60,800 bases of DNA from Marinobacter sediminum (GCF_016820575.1 NZ_JAEMQH010000006.1:2984-63783); one strand, 5' to 3'; positions 1 through 11,743 are shown, counted from the stretch's first letter. The notes: a model not told the origin generated them from the sequence alone. Program-made: numbers and translations.

Positions 1-433
<433 letters not shown>

Positions 434-522
434 CAGCGCCTGGCACTGCGTCTACGGGCGGTCATAAGAACCCGTGAACTGGGAAAGCCGGCCATTGTTC
501 CCCAAAATAACTCCGCTCTCAT

Positions 523-551
523 TTGAGTACGTATTTCTACGTGTGTAAAAT
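523..551 (+). promoter_or_regulatory. Sigma-70-type promoter candidate for gltB
   Basis: TTGAGT at 523-528 and TAAAAT at 546-551 are separated by 17 bases, about 95 bases ahead of the gltB start. The spacer contains an inverted repeat, ACGTA-TTTC-TACGT (529-542), which could be an operator. The rest of the 212-base gap between the SPOR gene and gltB shows no gene. Confidence 0.5.
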
Positions 552-645
552 GATCAGCCCCCATTTTCAGTGTCGAAGGGTGGTTGTTTAGCTGTGCGCT
601 GACTAACTCTTTGATTGAAAAGCATTTCTACGCGAGAGAACGCTT

Positions 646-3600
646 ATGATGACAGGTTTGTATCATCCCGACGAATTCAGGGACAACTGTGGCTTCGGTC
701 TGATTGCCCACATGAAAGGCGAGACCAGTCACAAGTTGTTGCAAACTGCCATCGAGTCGCTGACCTGCATGACCCACCGAGGTGGTATCGCTGCAGACGG
801 AAAAACCGGCGATGGTTGTGGCCTACTGATCCAGAGCCCGGACACCTTCCTGAAAAAGGCCGCCAAGGCTGCCTTCGGCAAAGAGCCCGGCGATTTGTTT
901 GCCGTTGGTCAGGTATTTCTTAACCCGGATGAAGCCAAGGCCGCTGCCGGCCGGGCCGCCATTGAAAAGCGCCTGACCGAGCAGGGACTGGAAATCATGG
1001 GTTGGCGTGAGGTGCCGGTTGATGACAGCTGTCTCGGCCCCATGGCGCTCGATTGCCTGCCGCGCATTGAACAGGTGTTTGTGGTTCCTGGTGGCAAGGC
1101 AGAGAAAGAATTTGCCATCAGCCTGTTCGTGGGTCGTCGTCACGCCGAGCGCGACATGGTCGATGATTCCGAGTTCTACATCTGCAGCCTCTCGCACCGG
1201 ACACTGGCCTACAAGGGCCTGATGATGCCGGCGGACCTGGCGAATTTTTACAAGGACCTGGGCGATCCGGATCTGGAAACCGCCATCTGCGTCTTCCATC
1301 AGCGTTTTTCCACCAACACCATGCCGCGTTGGCCGCTGGCACAGCCTTTCCGTTACCTGGCTCACAATGGTGAGATCAATACCATTGACGGCAACCGTAA
1401 CTGGGCCATCGCCCGCGCCGCCAAATTCAGCTCGCCGGACCTGCCGGATCTCCAGACACTGCAGCCTCTGGTCAATCTGACCGGTTCTGACTCCTCCAGC
1501 ATGGATAACATGCTCGAGGTGCTGCTGGCCGGTGGTGTCGATCTGTTCCGGGCCGTGCGGATGATGATCCCGCCCGCGTGGCAGAACGTTGATAGCATGG
1601 ATTCCGAGCTCCGTGCCTTCTACGAATACAACTCTATGCACATGGAGCCGTGGGACGGCCCCGCCGGGCTCGTAATGTCCGATGGCCGTTATGCGGTCTG
1701 TATGCTGGACCGAAATGGTCTGCGCCCGGCACGGTGGGTTATCACCAAGGATGATTTCATCACCTTGGCCTCCGAGATCGGCACCTATGACTACCAGCCC
1801 GACGACGTCGTGGCCAAGGGCCGGGTCGGTCCAGGTCAGATGCTGGCAATCGATACCGAATCTGGCGAAGTTCTGCACACCAAGGACATTGACCAGCGTC
1901 TGAAGTCCGCCCAGCCCTACAAGCGCTGGTTGCGTGAGAAGGCCCTGCGGGTAGAAACCACCCTGAATCAGGACACGCCCGAATTTAAACTGATGGACGC
2001 CGATGAACTTCTGGTGCATCAGAAGATGTTTATGGTGTCGTTCGAGGAGCGTGACCAGGTTTTGCGGCCATTGGCCGAAAACGCTCAGGAAGCCGTAGGC
2101 TCCATGGGTGACGATACTCCGATGGCGGTGCTTTCCAGCAAAGTTCGACACGTTGCCGATTACTTCCGCCAGAAGTTCGCTCAGGTCACCAACCCCGCGA
2201 TTGACCCGCTGCGCGAGTCCATCGTTATGTCTCTGGAAACCTGCATTGGCGCCGAGCGGAACGTGTTCGAGGAATCCGCTGAACATGCCGACCGGATTAT
2301 CCTGACCACGCCGGTGCTGTCGCCAGCGAAGTTCCTCAAGATCACCAATAACGATCGCCCCGGTTTCGAAGTTGCCCGGATCTCCATGAGCTACCGCCCC
2401 GAGCAGGGCCTGGAACAGGCGATTCGTCAGGTGTGCGATGAAGCCGAGCAGGCAGTGCGCGATGGCAAGGTAATCCTGGTCCTGTCCGACAAAGACCTGA
2501 AAGAAGGGGAGCTGCCAGTTAGCGCCCTGATGGCCACCGGCGCCGTACACCACCATCTGGTGGCAAAAGGTCTGCGTTGTGATTCCAACATCCTGGTGGA
2601 AACTGGCTGGGCCCGTGACCCGCACCACTTCGCCGTACTGTTTGGCTTCGGCGCGACCGCGGTCTATCCGTACCTGGCCTACCAGGTGCTGAACGACCTG
2701 ATTCGTACTGGTGAAGTTCTGATGGACCCCATCGAGGCCAAGAACAACTACCGGAAGGGCATCAACAAGGGGCTGCTGAAAATCCTCTCGAAGATGGGCA
2801 TTTCAACCATGACCTCCTACCGGGGCGCCCAGTTGTTTGAGGCGATCGGGCTGGCGGATGATGTGGTTGATCTGTGCTTCAAGGGCGTGCCCAGTCGGAT
2901 TCAGGGCGCAAGCTTCTTTGATTTCCAGCAGGATCAGGAGCAGCTGGCGGGAATCGCCTGGAAGCCGCGTAAGCCGATCTCCCAGGGCGGTTTGCTGAAG
3001 TACGTGCACGGCCAGGAATACCATGCCTTCAATCCGGATGTGGTAGGTAAGCTCCAGGAAGCGGTCATCAGTGGCGATTACGGTCACTACAAGGAATACG
3101 CCGGTCTGGTCAACGAGCGCCCGGTGTCGACGCTTCGGGACCTGCTGGGCTTCCGTAAGGATATTCAGGCCATCGATCTGTCAGAAGTCGAGCCGGTTGA
3201 TAATATCTTCCCGCGCTTCGATTCAGCGGCCATGTCACTGGGTGCCTTGTCGCCCGAGGCGCACGAAGCGCTGGCCGTTGCCATGAACACTCTGGGTGGT
3301 CGTTCCAACTCCGGTGAGGGTGGTGAGGATCCCGCGCGCTACGGCACCAACAAACGCTCGAAAATCAAGCAGGTTGCGTCCGGTCGCTTTGGCGTGACTG
3401 CGGAATACCTGCGCAGTGCTGATGTCATGCAGATCAAGGTGGCCCAGGGTGCCAAGCCCGGTGAGGGCGGTCAGTTGCCCGGCGGTAAGGTCAATGACCT
3501 GATTGCCCGTCTGCGTTACTCGGTACCCGGCGTGACCCTGATTTCACCGCCGCCACACCACGATATCTACTCTATCGAGGATCTGGCCCAGCTGATTTTC

Positions 3601-5094
3601 GACCTCAAGCAGGTTAATCCGCAGGCGCTGGTGTCGGTCAAACTGGTCTCTGAGCCGGGTGTCGGCACCATCGCAGCCGGAGTGGCCAAAGCTTATGCCG
3701 ACCTGATCACCGTGTCTGGTTACGATGGTGGCACCGCGGCCAGTCCGTTGACGTCTATCCGCTATGCCGGGTCCCCCTGGGAGCTTGGTCTGACCGAGAC
3801 TCAGCAGGCCCTGCGTGCCAACGATCTGCGCGGCAAAATTCGCCTGCAAACCGATGGTGGCATCAAGACGGGTCTGGACGTAGTGAAAGGCGCCATTCTG
3901 GGTGCGGAAAGCTTCGGCTTCGGCACCACGCCGATGGTTGCCCTGGGCTGTAAATATCTGCGGATCTGCCACCTGAACAACTGCGCGACCGGTGTCGCCA
4001 CCCAGAACGATCATCTGCGCGAGGAGCACTTCAAGGGCACCGTGGAGATGGCCATGAATTTCTTCCGCTTTGTCGCCGAAGAAACCCGCGAATGGATGGC
4101 CAAGCTGGGTGTTCGCAGTCTGGAAGAGCTGGTGGGTCGGGTCGATCTGCTGGAGCGTCTGCCGGGTAATACCGAGCGCCAGAAAAAGCTCGACCTGACG
4201 CGTCTGCTATCCAACGACCACATTCCTGCCGACAAGCCGCAAACCTGTCAGGTCGAGCGCAACCACCCGTTCGATCAGGGTACCCTGGCTGAGCAGATGG
4301 TTCAGGACATTGCCTCGTCCATCGCCAACAAGTCCGGCGGTGCCTGGTCCTACCGGGTGACCAACTGCGATCGCTCCATTGGTGCTCGCCTGTCCGGTGA
4401 AATTGCCGGTCAGCACGGCAACCAGGGTATGGTCGATGCGCCCATTACGCTGGACCTGACCGGTACTGCTGGCCAGAGCTTTGGTGTCTGGAACGTCGGT
4501 GGTCTGAACCTGATCCTCGAAGGCGATGCCAACGACTACGTGGGCAAGGGCATGACCGGCGGCAAACTGGTCGTGAAGCCGCCCCGGGGCAGCACCTTCA
4601 AGACCCAGGAAACGTCCATCGTTGGTAACACCTGCCTGTATGGCGCGACCGGAGGCAAGTTGTTTGCCGCTGGCACCGCCGGTGAGCGATTTGCGGTCCG
4701 GAACTCCGGTGCCCACGCCGTGGTAGAAGGCGCAGGCGACCACTGCTGTGAATACATGACTGGCGGTCTGGTCACCGTGCTGGGCGGAACTGGCCATAAC
4801 TTTGGCGCCGGTATGACCGGTGGTTTCGCCTACGTGCTGGATCAGAACAACACCTTCGTGGATAAGTACAATCATGAACTCGTCGAGATCCAGCGGATTT
4901 CGAGTGAAGACATGGAGTCTTACCGCAACCACTTGCGTGGCGTGATCCGGGAGCACATCTCGGAGACCGGCAGCGTGTGGGCGGAGCACATTCTTGAGAA
5001 TTTCGACGACTACATCGGCCGATTCTGGCTGGTTAAGCCCAAGGCTGCCAACCTCCGTAGCCTGCTGGCCAGCACCCGGGCACGTCCGGAATAA
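646..5094 (+). CDS. gltB: Glutamate synthase (NADPH), large alpha subunit
   Basis: This subunit releases ammonia from glutamine and adds it to 2-oxoglutarate to make glutamate, working with GltD in nitrogen assimilation. The protein is 1482 aa, the usual GltB length. The start [11 protein letters not shown] leads to Cys15, which should become the N-terminal nucleophile of the type II amidotransferase domain after propeptide removal. The FMN-binding synthase domain holds a CX5CX4C cluster at Cys1102, Cys1108 and Cys1113 ([12 protein letters not shown]), the ligands of the [3Fe-4S] centre. Glycine-rich GXGXG-type repeats fill roughly residues 1250-1420. gltD follows 74 bases downstream on the same strand, as in most proteobacteria. 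Nothing looks truncated. ATG at 646 or 649 could be the start; the two differ by one residue. Confidence 0.98.
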   Translation: MMTGLYHPDEFRDNCGFGLIAHMKGETSHKLLQTAIESLTCMTHRGGIAADGKTGDGCGLLIQSPDTFLKKAAKAAFGKEPGDLFAVGQVFLNPDEAKAAAGRAAIEKRLTEQGLEIMGWREVPVDDSCLGPMALDCLPRIEQVFVVPGGKAEKEFAISLFVGRRHAERDMVDDSEFYICSLSHRTLAYKGLMMPADLANFYKDLGDPDLETAICVFHQRFSTNTMPRWPLAQPFRYLAHNGEINTIDGNRNWAIARAAKFSSPDLPDLQTLQPLVNLTGSDSSSMDNMLEVLLAGGVDLFRAVRMMIPPAWQNVDSMDSELRAFYEYNSMHMEPWDGPAGLVMSDGRYAVCMLDRNGLRPARWVITKDDFITLASEIGTYDYQPDDVVAKGRVGPGQMLAIDTESGEVLHTKDIDQRLKSAQPYKRWLREKALRVETTLNQDTPEFKLMDADELLVHQKMFMVSFEERDQVLRPLAENAQEAVGSMGDDTPMAVLSSKVRHVADYFRQKFAQVTNPAIDPLRESIVMSLETCIGAERNVFEESAEHADRIILTTPVLSPAKFLKITNNDRPGFEVARISMSYRPEQGLEQAIRQVCDEAEQAVRDGKVILVLSDKDLKEGELPVSALMATGAVHHHLVAKGLRCDSNILVETGWARDPHHFAVLFGFGATAVYPYLAYQVLNDLIRTGEVLMDPIEAKNNYRKGINKGLLKILSKMGISTMTSYRGAQLFEAIGLADDVVDLCFKGVPSRIQGASFFDFQQDQEQLAGIAWKPRKPISQGGLLKYVHGQEYHAFNPDVVGKLQEAVISGDYGHYKEYAGLVNERPVSTLRDLLGFRKDIQAIDLSEVEPVDNIFPRFDSAAMSLGALSPEAHEALAVAMNTLGGRSNSGEGGEDPARYGTNKRSKIKQVASGRFGVTAEYLRSADVMQIKVAQGAKPGEGGQLPGGKVNDLIARLRYSVPGVTLISPPPHHDIYSIEDLAQLIFDLKQVNPQALVSVKLVSEPGVGTIAAGVAKAYADLITVSGYDGGTAASPLTSIRYAGSPWELGLTETQQALRANDLRGKIRLQTDGGIKTGLDVVKGAILGAESFGFGTTPMVALGCKYLRICHLNNCATGVATQNDHLREEHFKGTVEMAMNFFRFVAEETREWMAKLGVRSLEELVGRVDLLERLPGNTERQKKLDLTRLLSNDHIPADKPQTCQVERNHPFDQGTLAEQMVQDIASSIANKSGGAWSYRVTNCDRSIGARLSGEIAGQHGNQGMVDAPITLDLTGTAGQSFGVWNVGGLNLILEGDANDYVGKGMTGGKLVVKPPRGSTFKTQETSIVGNTCLYGATGGKLFAAGTAGERFAVRNSGAHAVVEGAGDHCCEYMTGGLVTVLGGTGHNFGAGMTGGFAYVLDQNNTFVDKYNHELVEIQRISSEDMESYRNHLRGVIREHISETGSVWAEHILENFDDYIGRFWLVKPKAANLRSLLASTRARPE

Positions 5095-5153
5095 ACCGAC
5101 CGGGTCGAAGAGGGTTATGGGGCTGCCATCGCCGGCGCCCCAGTCGAAATTGA

Positions 5154-6590
<1,437 letters not shown>

Positions 6591-6612
6591 GTGTCGGCTT
6601 GATCCCGATCGG

Positions 6613-6649
6613 AAGGGCGGCTTACTAAGGGTATGCCGCCCTTTTTTAT
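6613..6649 (+). terminator. Intrinsic terminator after gltBD
   Basis: A 9-bp perfect stem, AAGGGCGGC (6613-6621) with GCCGCCCTT (6635-6643), ends in a T-run. It closes the gltBD unit, so hemE probably has its own promoter in the ~70 bases that follow. Confidence 0.9.
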
Positions 6650-6719
6650 TGTGGCGAACTGGGTATCATTGCTCCCCATTCGATACGACCATTTACAGAC
6701 TGAGAATGCTGGATAATCT

Positions 6720-7784
6720 ATGACCGAGCTGAAAAATGATCGCTTCCTGCGCGCCCTCATGCGCCAGCCAGTTGACCGCACCCCTGTATGGATGATGCGC
6801 CAGGCCGGGCGTTACCTGCCGGAGTATCGGGCCACCCGTGCCAAGGCCGGCGACTTTCTCAGTCTGTGCAAGAATACGCCGCTTGCCTGTGAGGTAACCC
6901 TGCAACCGCTGGAGCGTTTCCCGCTCGATGCGGCGATTCTGTTCTCCGACATCCTCACCATTCCCGATGCACTGGGGCTGGGGCTCTACTTCGAGACCGG
7001 TGAAGGGCCGAAATTCAAGCACACCATTCGCTCCGAGGCCGATGTCGCCGCGCTGCCAACGTTGAAGGCGGAAGTGGATCTGGACTATGTCATGAACGCT
7101 GTGTCCACAATTCGAAGCGCGCTCAATGGCGGTGTGCCGCTGATCGGTTTCTCAGGCAGCCCGTGGACTCTGGCCACCTACATGATTGAGGGCAGCTCCT
7201 CCAAGGATTTCCGGGAAGCCAAGAAGCTGATGTACGGTCAGCCCGAGGTGATGCACCGTCTGCTGGATCATCTGGCCAACTCGGTCATTGATTACCTCAA
7301 TGGCCAGATTCGCGCCGGTGCGCAGGTCGTGCAAATCTTTGATACCTGGGGCGGTGTGCTCAGCAGCTGGGCGTACGAGGAATTCTCGTTGCGCTACATG
7401 CGGAAAATCGTCGACGGCCTGATTCGTGAGCAGGAGGGGCGTCATGTTCCGGTGATTCTGTTCACCAAGAACGGCGGCCAGTGGCTTGAATCCATAGCGG
7501 ATACCGGCGCCGATGCCGTTGGCCTGGACTGGACCACGGATATTGGTAACGCCCGTGCTCGCATTGGCGATCGGGTAACACTGCAGGGCAATATGGACCC
7601 AGCCATGCTCTACGCGCCGCCGGCCCGTATCCGCGAGGAAGTGGCGGACATTCTGCGTCGCTTCGGCACTGGCACCGGCCACGTGTTCAACCTTGGCCAT
7701 GGCATTACCCCAGATGTGGATCCTGAGAACGCCAAGGCATTCATTGAGGCAGTTGTTGAGCTCAGCCCTGAGTACCATCGTTGA
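6720..7784 (+). CDS. hemE: Uroporphyrinogen decarboxylase
   Basis: HemE removes four acetate carboxyl groups from uroporphyrinogen III to give coproporphyrinogen III in cytoplasmic haem synthesis. The 354-aa length matches the family. The N-terminal signature [14 protein letters not shown] carries the substrate-binding arginines, and [18 protein letters not shown] contains the conserved aspartate of the active site. The C-terminal [18 protein letters not shown] is also typical. The gltBD-hemE order matches Pseudomonas. The gene stands after a terminator and ahead of the repeat element at 7812. Confidence 0.98.
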   Translation: MTELKNDRFLRALMRQPVDRTPVWMMRQAGRYLPEYRATRAKAGDFLSLCKNTPLACEVTLQPLERFPLDAAILFSDILTIPDALGLGLYFETGEGPKFKHTIRSEADVAALPTLKAEVDLDYVMNAVSTIRSALNGGVPLIGFSGSPWTLATYMIEGSSSKDFREAKKLMYGQPEVMHRLLDHLANSVIDYLNGQIRAGAQVVQIFDTWGGVLSSWAYEEFSLRYMRKIVDGLIREQEGRHVPVILFTKNGGQWLESIADTGADAVGLDWTTDIGNARARIGDRVTLQGNMDPAMLYAPPARIREEVADILRRFGTGTGHVFNLGHGITPDVDPENAKAFIEAVVELSPEYHR

Positions 7785-7811
7785 TCACCTAGCCTTCGAG
7801 GATAGGTGTAA

Positions 7812-7919
7812 AAGCCGTTGAGGCGTCGGTTCCAAAAACCGCTACGAGCACGTCCATGTGCGCTTGTTTCCGGCCATCCTTGGCCTCCAACATTTTTGGA
7901 ACCGACGCCTCAACGGCTT
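7812..7919 (-). repeat. Structured repeat element, copy A: 27-bp inverted arms around a 54-nt conserved loop
   Basis: The arms 7812-7838 and 7893-7919 are perfect reverse complements over 27 bases; the loop is 7839-7892. Read on the minus strand the loop matches copy B (8461-8514) at 51 of 54 positions. The minus-strand loop contains two small hairpins: GGCCA-AGGA-TGGCC (7872-7885) and GCAC-ATGGAC-GTGC (7848-7861). Two further outer pairs would be G-U wobbles only in minus-strand RNA, which agrees with that strand being the RNA. The strand given is the one with GGA in the loops. No protein or known repeat family is recognised. It occupies the gap between hemE and the PilZ gene. Confidence 0.93.
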
Positions 7920-8024
7920 CCCCAAACTATCAGCTAGCGCCCCCCAAAAGCCCCGGAATAGTTGGATGGGGTCCCCTTCCAGGTCTATAGTCAGATGAAA
8001 CAAGACCAACGGAAGGAGCCTATC

Positions 8025-8393
8025 TTGGCCACGCAAGCCCCCGAAAAGCGTCGATTTCACCGCATAGAGTTTGACGCTCCTTGTGAGCTACATTGCCTGG
8101 ACAGCAATTGGCCGACAGAGGTCTTGGATGTCTGTCTAAAAGGTGTGTTGGTAAAGCGGCCGGAGGGGTGGGATGTGCCGCTTAGGCAGCCGTGCGAAGT
8201 AACCATCCACCTGAACGATCACGAGGTGGCCATTGTCATGGCGGTTGAGTTGCGGCATACGGAGGAGCACCGTTTAGGCTTCAAGTGCCAATACATCGAT
8301 CTGGACAGCGCTGCCCATCTAAAGCGTCTGGTTGAGCTTAATCTGGGTGATCAGGCGTTGCTTGAGCGAGAGTTCGCCCACCTAATTGATTAA
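8025..8393 (+). CDS. mapZ: PilZ-domain c-di-GMP receptor, MapZ/PA4608-like
   Basis: This 122-aa protein is almost entirely one PilZ domain. The c-di-GMP arginine motif is RRFHR near the N-terminus. The second motif reads DVCLKG, so the usual serine of (D/N)xSxxG is replaced by cysteine. The C-terminal stretch GFKCQYIDLDS...LVELNLGD closely resembles P. aeruginosa PA4608 (MapZ), which binds the chemotaxis methyltransferase CheR1 when loaded with c-di-GMP. PA4608 also sits beside radA, as this gene does. The start is TTG at 8025: GGAAGGAG (8011-8018) lies six bases ahead of it, whereas upstream ATG codons at 7962 and 7995 lack such a site. The gene is bracketed by two inverted copies of a structured repeat. 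Orthology is inferred from remembered sequence similarity. Confidence 0.85.
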   Translation: MATQAPEKRRFHRIEFDAPCELHCLDSNWPTEVLDVCLKGVLVKRPEGWDVPLRQPCEVTIHLNDHEVAIVMAVELRHTEEHRLGFKCQYIDLDSAAHLKRLVELNLGDQALLEREFAHLID

Positions 8394-8436
8394 TCCGAAA
8401 GGATAGGTTGAGGGCTCTTTCGAGCTAGGCAGGAAC

Positions 8437-8538
8437 GGGTGGCTTCTCTATTTCCAAAAATGTTGTAGGCCAGGGATGGCCGGAAACAAGCGCACATGGA
8501 TGTGCTCGTAGCGGTTTTTGGAAATAGAGAAGCCGCTC
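8437..8538 (+). repeat. Structured repeat element, copy B: 20-bp perfect stem (24 with wobble) around a 54-nt conserved loop
   Basis: The arms 8441-8460 and 8515-8534 pair perfectly. Four more pairs (8437-8440 with 8535-8538) form if G-U wobbles are allowed, and they do so only in plus-strand RNA. The loop 8461-8514 holds GGCCA-GGGA-TGGCC (8468-8481) and GCACA-TGGA-TGTGC (8492-8505), hairpins with GGA in a four-base loop. Next to the loop both copies share TTCCAAAAA; outside that the arms differ completely from copy A. It lies 43 bases past the PilZ stop in the same orientation, and antisense to the end of radA's transcript, so it could also act as a 3' end structure for either gene. Confidence 0.93.
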
Positions 8539-8557
8539 GGTCCGTTAACTCAAAAGC

Positions 8558-9934
8558 CTAGAGGTCTTCCAGAGCAGACAAAGCATCACTAAGCTTGGTA
8601 ACCGGAATAACCTTCATGCCCTCAATGTCCTTGCGAGGTGCATTGGCCTTCGGAACCAGTGCTCGGGTAAAGCCGTGTTTGGCCGCTTCGTAAATCCGCT
8701 CTTGGCCGCTGGGTACTGGCCGAATCTCACCAGATAGCCCCACCTCTCCGAAGATCACTAGATCCTGGGGCAGTGCGCGGTCCCGGAAAGAGGACACGAT
8801 AGCGGCTAGCAATGCCAAGTCGGCACTGGTCTCGGCCACCTTGACGCCGCCAACCACATTCACGAAGACATCCTGATCCGACACATGCATGCCGCCGTGG
8901 CGATGCAGAACCGCCAGCAGCATCGCCAGCCGGTTCTGGTCAAGGCCTACCGCAACCCGGCGCGGGTAGCCACCCTGAGCCATATCAACCAGGGCCTGGA
9001 TTTCCACCAGCATCGGGCGGGTGCCTTCCCAGACCACCATCACCACACTGCCGGGCGCTGCTTCCTCACCGCGGTTCAGGAAAATGGCGCTGGGATTCTT
9101 CACTTCCTTGAGGCCCTGTTCCAGCATCGCGAAGACGCCCAGCTCATTAACCGCGCCAAAGCGGTTCTTGATACCCCGCAGGGTGCGGTAACGGCTGTCG
9201 CTGGAGCCTTCCAGCAGGATGGAGCAGTCAATCATGTGCTCAAGAACTTTCGGCCCCGCAAGGCTGCCGTCCTTGGTCACGTGGCCAACCAGAAACAGGA
9301 TGGTGCCGGTTTGCTTGGCGAACCGGGTCAGGTAGGCGGCGCTTTCCCGAACCTGAGATACCGAGCCCGGCGCGGACTCAATATCCGCCATGTGCATAAC
9401 CTGAATACTGTCGACCACCAGAATTCTGGGCTTCTCGGATTCGGCGACCTGCATGAGTCGCTCGACGCTGGTCTCGGAGAGCATCTTCAGGTCTTTGGTG
9501 GGCAGCCCCAGGCGTTTGGCACGCATGGCAACCTGTTGCAGGGATTCCTCGCCGGTCACATACAGCGCTGAGACGCTGGCCGCGAGATGGCAGACCGCCT
9601 GTAAAAGCAGGGTGCTTTTTCCGGCGCCAGGATGCCCGCCCATCAACACCGCAGAGCCCTCAACCAGCCCGCCTCCGAGTACACGGTCGAACTCCTGCAT
9701 GCCGGTGCTGATCCGGGGTTGCTCGGCCAGGCTGACGTCGTCGAGGCTTTGGATTTCCGACAGGCTGCCGGCAAACCCTTCGAAGCGGGCACCGCGTGCG
9801 CCACTTTTGCTGGCGCTAACGCCGCGAACTTCACTGACGGTGTTCCAAGCCTGGCAGGCCGTGCACTGGCCCTGCCATTTGGAATAGTCTGCACCGCACT
9901 CGGTGCAGACATAGGCGGTCTTCGTCTTTGCCAT
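8558..9934 (-). CDS. radA: DNA repair protein RadA
   Basis: RadA is a RecA-like ATPase with a DnaB-like helicase activity that helps branch migration during recombinational repair. The 458-aa protein has the zinc finger Cys10, Cys13, Cys24, Cys27 (CTECG...CTAC), Walker A GGHPGAGKST at 99-108, the RadA signature KNRFG, and a C-terminal Lon-like domain. Its ATG overlaps the TGA of ettA (ATGA at 9931-9934 region, minus strand), so the two are translationally coupled. Downstream lies structured repeat copy B rather than a classical terminator. Confidence 0.97.
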   Translation of the reverse strand: MAKTKTAYVCTECGADYSKWQGQCTACQAWNTVSEVRGVSASKSGARGARFEGFAGSLSEIQSLDDVSLAEQPRISTGMQEFDRVLGGGLVEGSAVLMGGHPGAGKSTLLLQAVCHLAASVSALYVTGEESLQQVAMRAKRLGLPTKDLKMLSETSVERLMQVAESEKPRILVVDSIQVMHMADIESAPGSVSQVRESAAYLTRFAKQTGTILFLVGHVTKDGSLAGPKVLEHMIDCSILLEGSSDSRYRTLRGIKNRFGAVNELGVFAMLEQGLKEVKNPSAIFLNRGEEAAPGSVVMVVWEGTRPMLVEIQALVDMAQGGYPRRVAVGLDQNRLAMLLAVLHRHGGMHVSDQDVFVNVVGGVKVAETSADLALLAAIVSSFRDRALPQDLVIFGEVGLSGEIRPVPSGQERIYEAAKHGFTRALVPKANAPRKDIEGMKVIPVTKLSDALSALEDL

Positions 9935-11595
9935 CAGGCCAGCTTCTTGTATTTCATACGCTGGGGCACCATGGCTGAGTCGCCCTTGCGCTTCTTGTGG
10001 TCCTCATCGTACTCGCTGAAGTTACCTTCGAAGTACACCACCTCGCCATCGTCCTCGAATGCCAGGATGTGTGTGGCTACCCGGTCAAGGAACCAGCGGT
10101 CGTGCGAGATAACCAGTGCGGCACCCGGGAAATTCAGCAGAGCCTCTTCCAGCGCCCGCAGGGTTTCCACGTCCAGGTCGTTGGTCGGTTCGTCCAGCAT
10201 CAGGACGTTGCCGCCCTGTTTCAGCAGCTTGGCCAGGTGCAGTCGGTTACGTTCACCACCGGACAAGTCGGCAACGCGCTTCTGCTGGTCGCTGCCCTTA
10301 AAGTTGAAGCGGCCCACGTAAGCGCGGGACGGTGTTTCGTAGTTGCCCACCTTGATGATGTCGTTACCATCGGAGAGCTCTTCCCACACGGTTTTGCTGC
10401 CGTCCAGGTCGCGCATCTGGTCGACGTACGCCAGTTCCACGGTTTCACCCACCACGATGTCACCGGCATCGGGCTTGTCGTAGCCGCCGATCATCTTGAA
10501 CAGGGTGGATTTACCAGCACCGTTGCCACCGATGATGCCAACAATGGCGCCCGGCGGTACGCTGAAGGACACGTCTTCGTACAGCAGGCGATCATCGAAG
10601 GACTTGCTGATGCCGTCTACCTCGATCACCTTGTTGCCCAGGCGTGGTCCGGGCGGGATGTAAAGCTCGTTGGTTTCGTTACGCTTCTGGAATTCCTGGG
10701 AGCTCATCTCCTCAAAGCGGGCCAGACGGGCCTTGCTCTTGGACTGACGGCCCTTGGCATTGCTGCGAACCCATTCCAGTTCCTGCTTGACCGCTTTCTG
10801 GTGCGAAGCTTCCTGCTTGGATTCCATCTCCAGGCGCTTCTCCTTGTTCTCCAGCCATTGGCTGTAGTTGCCTTCAAACGGAATACCTTGGCCACGGTCC
10901 AGTTCCAAGATCCAGCCGGCAACGTTGTCCAGGAAGTAACGGTCGTGGGTAATGGCAACCACGGTGCCTTCGTAGTCATGCAGGAAGCGTTCAAGCCAGG
11001 CTACCGACTCGGCGTCCAGGTGGTTGGTGGGCTCGTCCAGTAGCAGCATGTCCGGGCCGGACAGCAGCAAGCGGCAAAGTGCGACACGGCGGCGCTCACC
11101 ACCGGAAAGCAGTTTTACTTTCTGATCCCAGGCTGGCAGGCGCAGGGCGTCAGCTGCCACTTCCATCTTGCGCTCAATGTCGTGGCCGTCGGTGGCCTGG
11201 ATGTAGGCTTCCAGCTCACCCTGCCTCTTGGCCAGGGCATCGAAATCGGCATCGGGTTCGGCGTAGGCGGCGTATACCTTATCGAGTTCGGCCAGAGCGT
11301 CGTGCACGCCGGAAACTGATTCGTCGACGATTTCCTTGACGGTTTTCTCGTCATCCAGCTCAGGTTCCTGGGGCAGGTAACCAACCTGGATGCCAGGCTG
11401 TGGTCGGGCTTCGCCGATGTAATCCTGGTCTACGCCCGCCATAATCCGCAGGAGGGTGGACTTACCGGCGCCGTTCAAACCGAGCACGCCGATCTTGGCG
11501 CCAGGGAAGAAGCTCAGGGAAATGTCTTTGAGGATTTCGCGCTTGGGCGGGACCACTTTGCCCACGCGGTTCATGGAGTATACGTATTGGGCCAT
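9934..11595 (-). CDS. ettA: Energy-dependent translational throttle protein EttA (ABC-F)
   Basis: EttA is a soluble ABC-F ATPase that binds the ribosomal E site and gates the first elongation steps by ADP/ATP ratio. From MAQYVYSMNRVGKV at 11595 the protein is 553 aa, matching the family. It has Walker A GLNGAGKST (39-47), a first LSGGERRR signature, the charged P-site interaction linker between the two ATPase domains (about 240-310), a second Walker A GGNGAGKST and a second LSGGERNR. The frame stays open far upstream, antisense to glyA, but the conserved N-terminus fixes the start at 11595. It is the first gene of an ettA-radA unit. Confidence 0.97.
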   Translation of the reverse strand: MAQYVYSMNRVGKVVPPKREILKDISLSFFPGAKIGVLGLNGAGKSTLLRIMAGVDQDYIGEARPQPGIQVGYLPQEPELDDEKTVKEIVDESVSGVHDALAELDKVYAAYAEPDADFDALAKRQGELEAYIQATDGHDIERKMEVAADALRLPAWDQKVKLLSGGERRRVALCRLLLSGPDMLLLDEPTNHLDAESVAWLERFLHDYEGTVVAITHDRYFLDNVAGWILELDRGQGIPFEGNYSQWLENKEKRLEMESKQEASHQKAVKQELEWVRSNAKGRQSKSKARLARFEEMSSQEFQKRNETNELYIPPGPRLGNKVIEVDGISKSFDDRLLYEDVSFSVPPGAIVGIIGGNGAGKSTLFKMIGGYDKPDAGDIVVGETVELAYVDQMRDLDGSKTVWEELSDGNDIIKVGNYETPSRAYVGRFNFKGSDQQKRVADLSGGERNRLHLAKLLKQGGNVLMLDEPTNDLDVETLRALEEALLNFPGAALVISHDRWFLDRVATHILAFEDDGEVVYFEGNFSEYDEDHKKRKGDSAMVPQRMKYKKLA

Positions 11596-11728
11596 AACAG
11601 GGTAGGTCCTCTGTTGTAATCGGAGGTAAATAAAAGGAACTCGCAGATAAGCCACGTAAGGTAGCGAAACCGGAAAACGATAGCAATTGAGGGGAAATCG
11701 CAGATTGCGGCGTGCCGGTTTCTGCGGA

Positions 11729-11743
11729 GGGCCTGTGAGGCCC
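11729..11743. promoter_or_regulatory. Short hairpin in the ettA-glyA divergent gap
   Basis: GGGCCT-GTG-AGGCCC is a perfect 6-bp inverted repeat between two divergent genes. A -10-like TAGAAT lies at 11775-11780 and could serve glyA, though no good -35 accompanies it. I cannot say whether the palindrome works as DNA or RNA. Confidence 0.3.

Noticed and set aside
823..2628. 601-codon minus-strand frame inside gltB
   Set aside because: Shadow of a conserved gene, with no ribosome site or family features.
7812..7919. Copy A as a simple intrinsic terminator of hemE
   Set aside because: The stem is far too long, encloses a conserved 54-base loop and has no T-run on the plus strand.
7812..8538. 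Interpretation of the paired elements as integron attC sites
   Set aside because: The length and loop symmetry first suggested attC, but the 7-base core sites (RYYYAAC/GTTRRRY) are not present at the proper places and there is no integrase or cassette structure.
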